Shown: in pieces, positions 4,616-11,178 of the stretch | How positions within the stretch are numbered: position 1 is the stretch's first letter | Layout: each line of letters opens with the position of its first letter | From: Clostridiales bacterium | GTDB lineage: Bacteria > Bacillota > Clostridia > Oscillospirales > Acutalibacteraceae | Direction: 5' to 3' | NCBI GenBank assembly: GCA_012516295.1 | Contig: JAAYWU010000082.1 | Location: forward strand, 1-11,178 | Length of the DNA: 11,178 nucleotides | Position numbers and translations under genes: made by a program | Notes under the pieces: generated by a model | Databases searched by the model: none | The model's input: the letters and a program-made list of their open reading frames with translations, nothing else | What the model was told of the DNA's origin: nothing

Positions 4616-7012
4616 TTACCCCATAACAACATGAACGCTGTGCTGCGTTCCCGCTTTCTGCACCGGAATCCAACCGGAAAGGATTTTTCCGTCCATCTCG
4701 ATTGTTTTGACCCCCTTACTGACGCCGCACGGATTCTCAACATGAATCCGATAGACAGCGCCGCGCCAAACGCGGGTCACGTCAAAGCTGCCCCAATCCT
4801 TTGGAATGCACGGGTCAACAATCAGGTGGTCGAAATCCGGCCTTATGCCAAGAAGGTACCGGGTTGCGGCAAAATACGCCCAACCGCCGGAGCCTGTCAT
4901 AAACGGATGCCTTGCCCGCCCGAAGGCGGTATGGTCTTTTCCCATTACAAACTGGCAGTACGAGTAAGGTTCCGACTGCCGAACCTCTATTTCATCATTT
5001 TGGTTATAGGGCAGCAGGGCATTGTAAAATTTCATAGCCCTGTCTCCCCGCCCAAGCACTGCCTCGGCACACCAGGCCCACGGATTCGGATGGCTGAAAA
5101 TCGAGCCGTTCTCCTTAACGCCCGGATAAACCCGCGTGACAAAGCCGATTTCGTCATCACTTTTCGTATAAGACGGCGCATTGAGCATCAAGCCGTATCG
5201 TGTATAGAGGTATTTGTCAACAGAATCCATTGCCTTAACCGCACGATCGCGGTCAGCCACGCCGGAGAAAACCGCCCAGGCGTTGGATTCGATATGTACC
5301 TTGCCTTCCTTGTCGTCATGCGTGCCAATTTTTCGGCCGCTGCCGGTAATTCCCCGAATATACCACTCCCCATCCCACAGGTTGTCGTTGCATGCCTTTT
5401 TTACCTTTGCAGCCATCTTTTCATATTTTTCCACTTCCTCCGTTTTCCCGATGAAGCGGGATAAAGCGAGAAAATGCTGGAGCGCCCAGTAGTGCAGGAA
5501 GGAAACCATTGCGCTTTCTCCGCCGCCTAAATTCAGGCAGTCATTCCAATCGGCGCGAAGCCCCTTACAGATTCCCGTTGCGCCAACCTGTTCGGCGGAA
5601 AAATCAAGAATTCGCATCATGTGCTGATAGACCGTACCTTCCCCGCCGTCGGCGTAGGTAACCATTTCATCCAGCAGGGAAACCTCCCCTGTTTCTTTAA
5701 TATATTCGCTGATTGCGGCAACCAGCCACAGCGCGTCGTCCGAGCAGGCGTCCTTAATTCCGTGAACCTTTTCCTCCATACTGGGAGTGGGGATCACCGT
5801 CGGGGATTTGAAGCTTTGCTGTTTTCCCTGAAGTTTCGGGTCAAACCACTCCGGCTGAAACAGATGCAGTCCGTATCCCTGCTGCGTCAGGCCGCGGCAA
5901 AGCTCAATAATGCGCTGCCTGCACTTTTCCGGATTGGAGGACGCGATGGTCATTGCATCCTGTGAGGTGTCGCGGAAGCCCAGCCCGGTTCTGCCGCCCA
6001 CTTCAATAAACGAAGCGAACCGCGAAAACATAATGTTGACTTCGGCCTGATACAAATTCCAAATATTCAACGAAGTGTTCATTCCCTGATTCGGGGTGCT
6101 TACCTGCAGCTTGCTGAGCTTTTCGTTCCAGAAGGCGGCAAGGTCGGCAAACGCTCTGTCCACATTGGCGGGATCGGAATATTTTTCCCTCATAGGAATG
6201 GCCTCTTCCCGTTTTCCTTCCCCCAAAAGGAAGGCGATCCGAATATCCTGTCCGGGCTGCAAAACGAGGTTCTTTTGCAGGGCGGCACAATGGTTGCCGG
6301 TTTTTTCAAAGCTGCCGGTACATTCTCCTCTCTCTACTGCAATCGGATTTCGTTCATCGCGGTATGCTCCCAAAAAGCGGTCCCGCAGGCAGTCGAATCC
6401 GTCGGGCTCAAAGCTGGAGGTAAACCACTGGTACCCCGATTCTTCATAATAAAGGTCATATTCAATGATGCCGTCGGCATAACTCGAACCGGATGCGTAC
6501 AGGCTCATCTGAAAATTCTGATTATCCATATCAATTTGGTGGAACGAGAATTCAATGTAAGAGTATACGCTGAGACGGCGGGGCCGGGAGCTGTGGTTTT
6601 TCAGTACCACATCCCACAATTCGACCGGCTCGTTCAGGGGAATGAAAATGGTTTGACAAGCGGAAATCCCATTGTAATCACAGGCGTATTTCGAATAAGA
6701 CAGCCCATGCCTGCATTCGTATTTCGCTTTGGTCAAATCCTTTCCAACGGGCTGCCACGAAATGCTCCAATACTCGCCGGTATCGTCATCGCGCAGGTAC
6801 ACATAATGGCCGGGGCGGCTGATCGGCGCATTGGGGCGAAAGCGCGTAATACGGTGGTACTGGGGAGATTTATAAAAGACATAACCGTCTGCGGATTGGC
6901 TGAGGACCGCGCACATATCGTTTACACCGATATAATTTGTCCACGGAACCGGTGTGTTTACGTGATCAATGACATATTCTCTATTTTCATCGTCAAAATA
7001 GCCGTATCGCAT
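4616..7012 (-). CDS. GH94 disaccharide phosphorylase, probably N,N'-diacetylchitobiose phosphorylase-like
   Basis: 798 residues. GH94 enzymes split a beta-linked disaccharide with inorganic phosphate, giving alpha-sugar-1-phosphate and a free sugar; they are cytoplasmic, and no signal peptide is seen. The N-terminal beta-sandwich (about 1-290) contains NTPVPWTNYIG and SWQPVGK. The helical catalytic barrel follows, with GGRTGLGFRDTSQDA (339-353) and CKGLRADWNDCLNLGGGES (482-500). D491 in DWND is the expected general acid, and R341, D348 and W489 match sugar-contacting positions of the Vibrio proteolyticus enzyme as I recall it. Length and the VTRVYPGVKENG stretch, with valine at 632, match chitobiose phosphorylase; cellobiose phosphorylases have a tyrosine there (GYKEN) in the sequence I recall. 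Cellobiose or another beta-glucoside is the alternative. AAGGAG lies 10 bases before the ATG. It is first in an operon with the phosphohexomutase, echoing the Vibrio chitin cluster. Confidence 0.9.
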   Translation of the reverse strand: MRYGYFDDENREYVIDHVNTPVPWTNYIGVNDMCAVLSQSADGYVFYKSPQYHRITRFRPNAPISRPGHYVYLRDDDTGEYWSISWQPVGKDLTKAKYECRHGLSYSKYACDYNGISACQTIFIPLNEPVELWDVVLKNHSSRPRRLSVYSYIEFSFHQIDMDNQNFQMSLYASGSSYADGIIEYDLYYEESGYQWFTSSFEPDGFDCLRDRFLGAYRDERNPIAVERGECTGSFEKTGNHCAALQKNLVLQPGQDIRIAFLLGEGKREEAIPMREKYSDPANVDRAFADLAAFWNEKLSKLQVSTPNQGMNTSLNIWNLYQAEVNIMFSRFASFIEVGGRTGLGFRDTSQDAMTIASSNPEKCRQRIIELCRGLTQQGYGLHLFQPEWFDPKLQGKQQSFKSPTVIPTPSMEEKVHGIKDACSDDALWLVAAISEYIKETGEVSLLDEMVTYADGGEGTVYQHMMRILDFSAEQVGATGICKGLRADWNDCLNLGGGESAMVSFLHYWALQHFLALSRFIGKTEEVEKYEKMAAKVKKACNDNLWDGEWYIRGITGSGRKIGTHDDKEGKVHIESNAWAVFSGVADRDRAVKAMDSVDKYLYTRYGLMLNAPSYTKSDDEIGFVTRVYPGVKENGSIFSHPNPWAWCAEAVLGRGDRAMKFYNALLPYNQNDEIEVRQSEPYSYCQFVMGKDHTAFGRARHPFMTGSGGWAYFAATRYLLGIRPDFDHLIVDPCIPKDWGSFDVTRVWRGAVYRIHVENPCGVSKGVKTIEMDGKILSGWIPVQKAGTQHSVHVVMG

Positions 7013-7052
7013 TCTCCCAATTCTCCTTTTACTTATATTCTGTATAAAATAA

Positions 7053-7081
7053 ATTATAGAACATATCCGAAATACAATGAA
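7053..7081 (-). promoter_or_regulatory. Candidate promoter of the phosphorylase-mutase operon
   Basis: On the minus strand, -10 TATAAT (7053-7058) has a poor -35, TTCATT (7076-7081), 17 bp upstream. The start codon lies about 40 bases downstream. The weak -35 and the repeats just upstream suggest activator dependence. Confidence 0.5.
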
Positions 7082-7090
7082 TAACAGATG

Positions 7091-7115
7091 TTGTACTTAA
7101 TTGTATATTCTTGTG
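7091..7115. repeat. Three phased TTGT repeats upstream of the phosphorylase promoter
   Basis: TTGTA, TTGTA and TTGTG begin at 7091, 7101 and 7111, exactly 10 bp apart, so all face the same side of the helix. They start about 10 bp upstream of the candidate -35. ATACAAT (7072-7078) is also the mirror of ATTGTAT (7100-7106). This position suits an activator; which protein binds is unknown. Confidence 0.35.
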
Positions 7116-7124
7116 TAGCTTCCG

Positions 7125-7180
7125 AAAAAGCCGAACCCGCTTAACTCCGCGCTTCCATTGCCGAATCGGGTGCGTCGGCT
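7125..7180 (-). terminator. Second terminator-like hairpin with an alternative fold, between hflX and the phosphorylase gene
   Basis: On the minus strand, AGCCGA (7180-7175) and CCCG pair with CGGG (7139-7136) and TCGGCT (7134-7129), followed by a T run (7125-7129). The same GCCGA can instead pair with the nearer TCGGC (about 7165-7161), making a small hairpin that excludes the large one. It lies downstream of the main hflX terminator. Confidence 0.4.
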
Positions 7181-7210
7181 ATGCCCTTTCCCGCTAAGAA
7201 AATTCAGCAC

Positions 7211-7243
7211 AAAAAGAGCCGGCACCGCTAAAACGGCGCCGGC
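7211..7243 (-). terminator. Rho-independent terminator of hflX
   Basis: A 10-bp GC-rich stem pairs 7234-7243 with 7218-7227 (one G-U pair on the minus-strand RNA) around a 6-base loop. It is followed on the minus strand by a T-rich tract (complement of 7211-7216). It starts about 40 bases past the hflX stop. Confidence 0.85.
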
Positions 7244-7284
7244 CTTTGTAAAGTAAAGATATTCTGCAAACAGCTTTATTTGTC

Positions 7285-8550
7285 TCATTCAATCTCGTAA
7301 TTTTTAATTAAATTGTCCATTGTGCTTGGAACCTGTGCGGTAAGAATCAAGCCGGTTTCGGTGTACTCCTCGTTTTCCACCGTGCCGTCGCGCCGAATCT
7401 GCGCCGCCAGCCCGCTTTGCTGAAAGGGCAGCAAAAGCTTTACCCTCTTTGTTTTTACCGGAAGATTCGCTTCGATCGCGGCCAGCAGCTTATCCACTCC
7501 GGTGCCGTTTGCCGCGCTGATTCGCACGGAGTTGCCCATAAAAGGAATTACGCTGGCTCCCGTCAGAAGATCGCATTTATTAAATACGGGAATGATCGGG
7601 CGCCCTTCGCAGCCAAGCTCGGCTAAAAGCTCCGCTGTTACCTTTAAATGCACCTGGGCTTCAGGGCTGGACGCGTCGCAGACATTCAAAAGGATGTCCG
7701 CTTCGGCGGCCTGTTCCAGCGTAGAGCGGAACGCCTGCACCAAATGGTGCGGCAGGCGGCGAATCAGGCCGACCGTGTCAATCAGCATCACCGTTGTGCC
7801 GCAGGGCAGCTTCAGCGCCCGCGCCGTGGGGTCAAGCGTGGCAAACAGCATATTTTCCGCCAGAACGCCCGCCTTCGTCAGGCAATTCATCAAAGTGGAT
7901 TTTCCGGCGTTCGTATAGCCGACCAGCGCAACCGTAATAATTCCGTCCTTTTTCCGGCGGCGGTTCATCAGCCCGCGGTGCTTTTCCACTTCCGCAAGCT
8001 GTTCGTTCAGCGTGTTGATGCGCCTGCGGATATGGCGGCGGTCCGTCTCCAGCTTGCTTTCGCCCGGGCCGCGCGTTCCGATTCCTCCGCCAAGGCGGGA
8101 AAGCGCGGTCCCTTTTCCGGCCAGCCTCGGCAGCATATATTTCAATTGGGCAAGCTCCACCTGAAGCTTGCCTTCTTTGCTCCTTGCCCTTTTTGCGAAA
8201 ATATCCAGAATCAGCATCGTTCGGTCCACGACGCGCACCTTGCTGATTTCCTCAATATTGCGGATCTGGGTCGGGGATAATTCGCAATCAAAAATAAGCA
8301 GGTTTACTTCATGCTTTTTGCAGAAATCCGCCATTTCCTGCATCATGCCCGACCCCACACAGGTCGCTTTATCCGGCGAAGGCCGTTTCTGCGTAATCGC
8401 GCCGAAAGGCTCCGCGCCCGCGCTTCTCGTAAGCTCATACAGTTCCGCTAAGGAAGCGTCCGCATCATAATCGCCGGTATCCACTTCCACCAGCAGCGCA
8501 CGCTCGGTTTCCTCTTTCATTTCATGCAGATCCAACCTGCTCATCTCCAT
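7285..8550 (-). CDS. hflX: HflX, ribosome-associated GTPase
   Basis: 421 residues. HflX binds the 50S subunit near the peptidyl-transferase centre and splits stalled or hibernating ribosomes, with roles in heat and antibiotic stress. The N-terminal HflX domain (about 17-120) includes CVGSGMMQE. A coiled linker carries the family signature SRLGGGIGTRGPGESKLETDRR (151-172). The GTPase domain has G1 GYTNAGKST (211-219), a threonine-containing FATLDPT (236-242) as the G2 region, G3 DTVG (258-261) and G4 NKCD (324-327); about 90 C-terminal residues follow. All key residues are intact. The start at 8550 has only a weak ribosome site (GGGA about 12 bases upstream); starts at Met3 or Met11 are possible. 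It has its own promoter and terminator, so it is a single-gene unit although it directly follows the phage tail genes on the same strand. Confidence 0.96.
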   Translation of the reverse strand: MEMSRLDLHEMKEETERALLVEVDTGDYDADASLAELYELTRSAGAEPFGAITQKRPSPDKATCVGSGMMQEMADFCKKHEVNLLIFDCELSPTQIRNIEEISKVRVVDRTMLILDIFAKRARSKEGKLQVELAQLKYMLPRLAGKGTALSRLGGGIGTRGPGESKLETDRRHIRRRINTLNEQLAEVEKHRGLMNRRRKKDGIITVALVGYTNAGKSTLMNCLTKAGVLAENMLFATLDPTARALKLPCGTTVMLIDTVGLIRRLPHHLVQAFRSTLEQAAEADILLNVCDASSPEAQVHLKVTAELLAELGCEGRPIIPVFNKCDLLTGASVIPFMGNSVRISAANGTGVDKLLAAIEANLPVKTKRVKLLLPFQQSGLAAQIRRDGTVENEEYTETGLILTAQVPSTMDNLIKNYEIE

Positions 8551-8579
8551 TGCGACAAATTTCCCGAAAAAGTATCTTT

Positions 8580-8608
8580 ATTTTAGCTTATTCGCTTTCA
8601 GATTGCAA
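8580..8608 (-). promoter_or_regulatory. hflX promoter
   Basis: On the minus strand, -35 TTGCAA (8603-8608), a 17-bp spacer and -10 TAAAAT (8580-8585). It fits the vegetative sigma factor and sits entirely in the short gap between the tail-fibre-like gene and hflX. Confidence 0.6.
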
Positions 8609-8627
8609 ATAAATTATTGCATCTCAT

Positions 8628-9098
8628 TTATCGAAACGCAATGTAGGTATAGTCTTCTCCATCGCTGTTAAAATGATTGTATATTCCTCCGTTGGACGGG
8701 ATTTTCTGGGACTGGCATACGGTTAATTTGCAAACACCCAGGTTTACTCCCAGGCTGTTTCCCTCCTTTGTGGCAAAAGCCAGGTTGCTTTTATTATATC
8801 CGCCGTTCGGCATGTACAGGCTGCAGGCAGTAAGCGGCGCGAACACGATGACCAGCCTTGCGTCAAAAGGCAGGGCAATATCCTGTTTCGGCTCCCCGTT
8901 CCCGCAGTAGCTTCCAATGGCAATACTATCCTTCAACAATGTCCGGTCGTCGGCAGACAGGTGCATGTCCGTATTGCGGAAGTGCGACGTCAGAATGCTG
9001 TCCAGCAGCATGTTGTCCTCCACAAAATCTTTTCGCATCGGCTTGTCTGTTCCCGCCCAGCAGTTGAACCCCAGGCTCGTTTTGTTGTTTGTCGGCAT
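8628..9098 (-). CDS. Putative short phage tail-fibre or baseplate-tip protein
   Basis: 156 residues, last gene of the tail module. I do not recognise a named family with confidence. The N-terminus (residues 1-57) has SLGFNCWAGTDKPMRKDFVEDNMLLDSIL followed by MHLSADDRTLLK. This resembles the anchor of short tail-fibre proteins in Firmicute prophages, which pair an LGFN-W-GTDKP motif with a short helical stretch. The remainder is predicted beta-rich, with Gly/Asn-rich turns, and ends in YTYIAFR, as many tail-tip proteins do. A receptor- or surface-binding role is inferred. The start at 9096-9098 is chosen because AAGGAGG (complement of 9104-9110) lies 5 bases upstream; an in-frame upstream Met would lie inside the preceding gene. 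That ribosome site overlaps the preceding stop codon. It is very short for a receptor-binding fibre. No clear terminator follows it. Confidence 0.6.
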   Translation of the reverse strand: MPTNNKTSLGFNCWAGTDKPMRKDFVEDNMLLDSILTSHFRNTDMHLSADDRTLLKDSIAIGSYCGNGEPKQDIALPFDARLVIVFAPLTACSLYMPNGGYNKSNLAFATKEGNSLGVNLGVCKLTVCQSQKIPSNGGIYNHFNSDGEDYTYIAFR

Positions 9099-9108
9099 AA
9101 ATTCCTCC

Positions 9109-9690
9109 TTATAATTGCATCCGGCCGCCGCCGTAATTATCCACCGCATCCCATGTAAGGCCCATTTCCTCCAGCGCGTCAAACGTCTGGTTTTCTCCGT
9201 CGATATTGTTCCATGAAATGCTTCGAAAATCCAGCTCCGCGTTTAAATGCGCCGGAAGGAATAATTTGGCAGCCCGTTGGATGGAAAGCCCCTGCTCGCT
9301 TTTGGCGTCGGCATCCTTGCAGTTTACATAAATCAATTTTTCCGAGATAGATTCACAAACTTCCACATCGGTCCCCGGGACGGACAGCGCGTATTCCATA
9401 TCCTTTCGGGTAAACGAATTCGGCGTGATCGCGCAACGTTTAAGAATCCGGCCGCGCCGTTCCTGCGTGGTTCCGGCCGGCTGAAGCCGCAGCAGGCTTT
9501 CCCGGTTCAAAAGGCCGTAGCCCGAAGCGGTCGCAACATAGCTTTCCCTTTGCAGCTCTGTCAGCGCTTCAAAAGCCATATCCAGTCCGACCGCATACGC
9601 CTGCAATTCATAATCCACCTGCGTTGTTCCGTCTAAGGCATACAGCCCTGTCGCCCTCAAGCTGGAAACCATCGATTCAAGCGCGCGCAT
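9109..9690 (-). CDS. YmfQ/DUF2313-like phage tail protein (XkdU/gpI type)
   Basis: 193 residues. It follows the baseplate J-like gene, which is where tail protein I/YmfQ/XkdU-type proteins lie in P2-like and PBSX-like tail modules. The sequence has the family's general form. A helical N-terminus (QAYAVGLDMAFEALTELQRESYVATA) is followed by an LL/LRLQP, ERRGRIL stretch, a middle domain with FTRKDMEYAL, VPGTDVEVCE and IYVNC, and a C-terminus with FLPAHLNAELDFRSISWNNID and TFDALEEMGLTWDAVD. The protein is thought to sit at the baseplate periphery and connect to tail fibres. Its ATG overlaps the stop of the baseplate J gene by one base (TGATG), implying translational coupling. GGGGTGGG just upstream is a weak ribosome site. 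Confidence 0.78.
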   Translation of the reverse strand: MRALESMVSSLRATGLYALDGTTQVDYELQAYAVGLDMAFEALTELQRESYVATASGYGLLNRESLLRLQPAGTTQERRGRILKRCAITPNSFTRKDMEYALSVPGTDVEVCESISEKLIYVNCKDADAKSEQGLSIQRAAKLFLPAHLNAELDFRSISWNNIDGENQTFDALEEMGLTWDAVDNYGGGRMQL

Positions 9691-10763
9691 CAGCCCACCC
9701 CCGCGTGAGGGCCAATCTGTACCGTGCCGCAGACGGCAAGCTGGCTGGGAGCCATCTTTTTGTCGGTGATAACGGCGTTGTCAAACACATAATTCTTGAT
9801 TTTTCCGGTGGAAAAGATATGGACGCCCAGCGCGGCTAAAATTACCGGCTCGCCCACCGACAAATCTTCAAAATACCTTCGGATTGCCTGTTCGCAGGCA
9901 GTTTTCGCCTCTTCGAACGGCACGTTGTCCGCGGGAGTTACATATACGCTAATGTTCACTTCCACCGTCTGTGCGGCGGAAACAGCCACGTCTACGTTTA
10001 CCTCCCGCAGTTCGTCCAGTTCTTTCTGCACCTGGCTTACAATATCCGGCGAAGGCGCCCCTCCCCGGCCCCCAAGGTACACGCCGACGGTTCCCGCACC
10101 CCTTTCGCGCGGCACAACACCCACCGAATACACGCCGTCGTACTTCATGGCACATTCGCGGTAAAACGCCGCATTCGTCCCGTTGGAAATGCTTGCGTAG
10201 CTTTGCATCAGGCGGCTGCGCAGCTCACTATCGCTTTCGCTGTCCATTCCGCCGCGGAAGGGAACCGGATTTGTTACGGTTTCCAAAGCCGGGGGCGGCG
10301 TAACCATCTGCGTAACCGTGCCCGCCTCCGTATTGCCGCTCCGGCCGCCCTTCTCGGCTTTCGCCGGTACGGTGACGCTCAGCTCACCGCTTTGCAAAAT
10401 TCCTTCCTGCGTTGTCACATAACGCACAGGATTTTCCCCCGCGGTGGAGCACACGGTTCCGGCGGGAATCACCGCGTTGTACCACAGCGCCGTACTGCGC
10501 TGAAAGGTAAGGCTCCCCGAAGCGGCCACGGACTGTTTCCGCGTCAGCCCGCGTTCCTGCGCGCGCAGCTCCAGCTGCTCCCCCTGTGCGCTCTGCGCGA
10601 ATGTCTGCATCTTCAGCCACTCTACCGCGCTGCAAAGGGAATACACCTCCCCGGCAAGCACTTTCATGCGGATTCCGATATCGGACGCGTCGTCGGGCGA
10701 ATAACCGGAGAGGGATGTAAATTTTTCCTTCATTGCGGTAAGGATTTGATTATAACTGTACAT
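9690..10763 (-). CDS. Baseplate J-like protein (XkdT/gpJ family)
   Basis: 357 residues, close to the length of XkdT-type proteins. Baseplate J proteins form the wedge arms of contractile phage tails. Visible landmarks are an N-terminal helical region (KEKFTSLSGYSPDD, residues 14-25), the ELRAQERGLTR motif (65-75), a beta-rich domain with IPAGTVCST and GRSGNTEAGTV, and the family signature VTNPVPFRGGMDSESDSELRSR (163-184). The C-terminal beta/alpha domain has VGVYLGGRGG and VNISVYVTPAD. The start at 10761-10763 is chosen because the TAATG overlap couples it to the preceding gene and GAGGTG lies 8 bases upstream; a longer in-frame reading would overlap that gene. It is intact, with no sign of decay. 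Confidence 0.92.
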   Translation of the reverse strand: MYSYNQILTAMKEKFTSLSGYSPDDASDIGIRMKVLAGEVYSLCSAVEWLKMQTFAQSAQGEQLELRAQERGLTRKQSVAASGSLTFQRSTALWYNAVIPAGTVCSTAGENPVRYVTTQEGILQSGELSVTVPAKAEKGGRSGNTEAGTVTQMVTPPPALETVTNPVPFRGGMDSESDSELRSRLMQSYASISNGTNAAFYRECAMKYDGVYSVGVVPRERGAGTVGVYLGGRGGAPSPDIVSQVQKELDELREVNVDVAVSAAQTVEVNISVYVTPADNVPFEEAKTACEQAIRRYFEDLSVGEPVILAALGVHIFSTGKIKNYVFDNAVITDKKMAPSQLAVCGTVQIGPHAGVG

Positions 10764-11101
10764 TACAGCTTCACCTCGATTTCGCTTTTTTCCTCCCCGC
10801 AGCAAAGCCGGACCACAACCGCGCACGGAGGGTTTCCGGAGCACGCGGCGCTTTCCACCGTTACCTGCGGCAGGGGGCGGAGCGCCTCCTGCGCCATGGT
10901 AATCGCTTTTTCATTCAGCCCGCTGCCGCCGGCCTTCAGCTCATGCAGCCGGCTGCCGAGCTGCGGGTCATACGCAAAACTTCCAAGCGGAATTTTCAGC
11001 CGGATTGCGGCGCGCTGCAAAAACTCCTGTTCTCCGCTAATCTGTTTCGGCCTTCCGTTCGGTCCGAGAAGGAAATCCCCGTTCTTCAATGCCGTATCCA
11101 A
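10763..11101 (-). CDS. GPW/gp25-like baseplate wedge protein, TTG start
   Basis: 112 residues. The region ISGEQEFLQRAAIRLKIPLGSFAYDPQLGSRLHEL has the form of gp25/W-type baseplate proteins found just upstream of baseplate J in Firmicute prophages: an N-terminal NGDFLL-GPNGRPK segment, then the helical LQRA..RL.IP.GSF..DP.LGSRL core. These proteins help form the sheath-baseplate joint of contractile tails. The start is taken as TTG at 11099-11101. A strong AAGGAGG sits about 6-8 bases upstream, and the first in-frame ATG further upstream would run back into the preceding gene. The C-terminal half (VTVESAACSGNPPCAVVVRLCC, EIEVKL) is beta-rich and unusually cysteine-rich for a cytoplasmic phage protein. 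The next gene overlaps its stop by one base. Confidence 0.72.
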   Translation of the reverse strand: MDTALKNGDFLLGPNGRPKQISGEQEFLQRAAIRLKIPLGSFAYDPQLGSRLHELKAGGSGLNEKAITMAQEALRPLPQVTVESAACSGNPPCAVVVRLCCGEEKSEIEVKL

Positions 11102-11102
11102 G

Positions 11103-11178
11103 CTATTCCTCCTTTTTCGCGGCAAAAACCTGGCCGTTGATGACAACCTCGCCGCTGTTTTTCAGGTAGATACACGCC
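11103..11178 (-). CDS. C-terminal end of an upstream baseplate/tail gene
   Basis: The last 24 codons of a gene entering from the right edge: ACIYLKNSGEVVINGQVFAA and then KKEE, with TAG at 11103-11105. The beta-strand pattern (LKNSGEVVINGQVF) is of the kind seen at the C-terminus of baseplate spike (gpV-like) or DUF2577-type tail proteins that precede gp25/W genes, but the fragment is too short to decide. The ribosome site of the next gene (AAGGAGG) lies within its last codons. Confidence 0.55.
   Translation of the reverse strand, partial: ACIYLKNSGEVVINGQVFAAKKEE

Noticed and set aside
7130..7175. A minus-strand segment with CACCCG and GGAGTTAAGC, reminiscent of 5S rRNA
   Set aside because: Only two short blocks match. 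The flanking 5S helices and the rest of the molecule are missing, so chance resemblance is more likely than a pseudogene.
7097..7288. A 63-codon minus-strand reading frame starting on the hflX stop, with a short hydrophobic stretch
   Set aside because: It runs straight through the strong hflX terminator and the second hairpin, has no ribosome site of its own, and shows no recognisable domain.
1..11178. CRISPR arrays, tRNA genes, insertion sequences or phage attachment repeats
   Set aside because: No regularly spaced repeats, tRNA-like cloverleaf, transposase frame or paired direct repeats were found by reading both strands.

Overview
The window looks like a chromosomal segment of a Clostridia-type Firmicute. 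The organism call is inference, possibly of the Oscillospiraceae/Ruminococcaceae sort. It rests on strong AGGAGG-type ribosome sites, intermediate GC with AT-rich promoters, short compact operons, an HflX and GH94 enzyme of Firmicute flavour, and an XkdT/XkdU-like phage tail module. All genes but one lie on the minus strand.

Left end (1-1065): the first 52 codons of an ABC exporter half-transporter (minus strand) and a divergent TetR-family repressor gene. The shared upstream region carries a near-perfect palindrome (192-211), a good candidate operator. Hairpins at 1107-1127 and 1151-1197 separate tetR from the convergent next gene.

Regulator block (1220-2917): a MerR/BmrR-like regulator with a GyrI-like ligand domain, preceded by a promoter with the stretched 19-bp spacer typical of MerR control. 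Next is a short AraC-type response regulator with its own promoter and terminator and no kinase in view.

Sugar-phosphorolysis operon (3140-7012): a GH94 phosphorylase most like N,N'-diacetylchitobiose phosphorylase, followed by an alpha-D-phosphohexomutase. Together they would turn a beta-linked disaccharide plus phosphate into sugar-1-phosphate and then sugar-6-phosphate. The mutase has an odd start: a well-spaced Shine-Dalgarno drives a 3-codon minicistron whose stop overlaps the mutase ATG.

hflX (7285-8550): the ribosome-splitting GTPase gene, with its own promoter and a strong terminator. A second terminator-like hairpin with a competing fold lies between hflX and the phosphorylase gene.

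Right end (8628-11178): the distal part of a phage-type contractile-tail baseplate module on the minus strand. In transcription order it holds the 3' end of an upstream baseplate/tail gene, a gp25/W-like wedge protein with a TTG start, a baseplate J-like protein, a YmfQ/DUF2313-like tail protein, and a short putative tail-fibre or tip protein. Genes overlap or abut, as expected of one operon. The module stops directly against hflX, with no lysis genes, integrase or attachment site visible, so prophage, prophage remnant and tailocin all remain possible. I see no clear evidence of an undescribed system. The most interesting points are the chitobiose-type phosphorylase-mutase pair, its minicistron-coupled start, and the tail module's abrupt edge.
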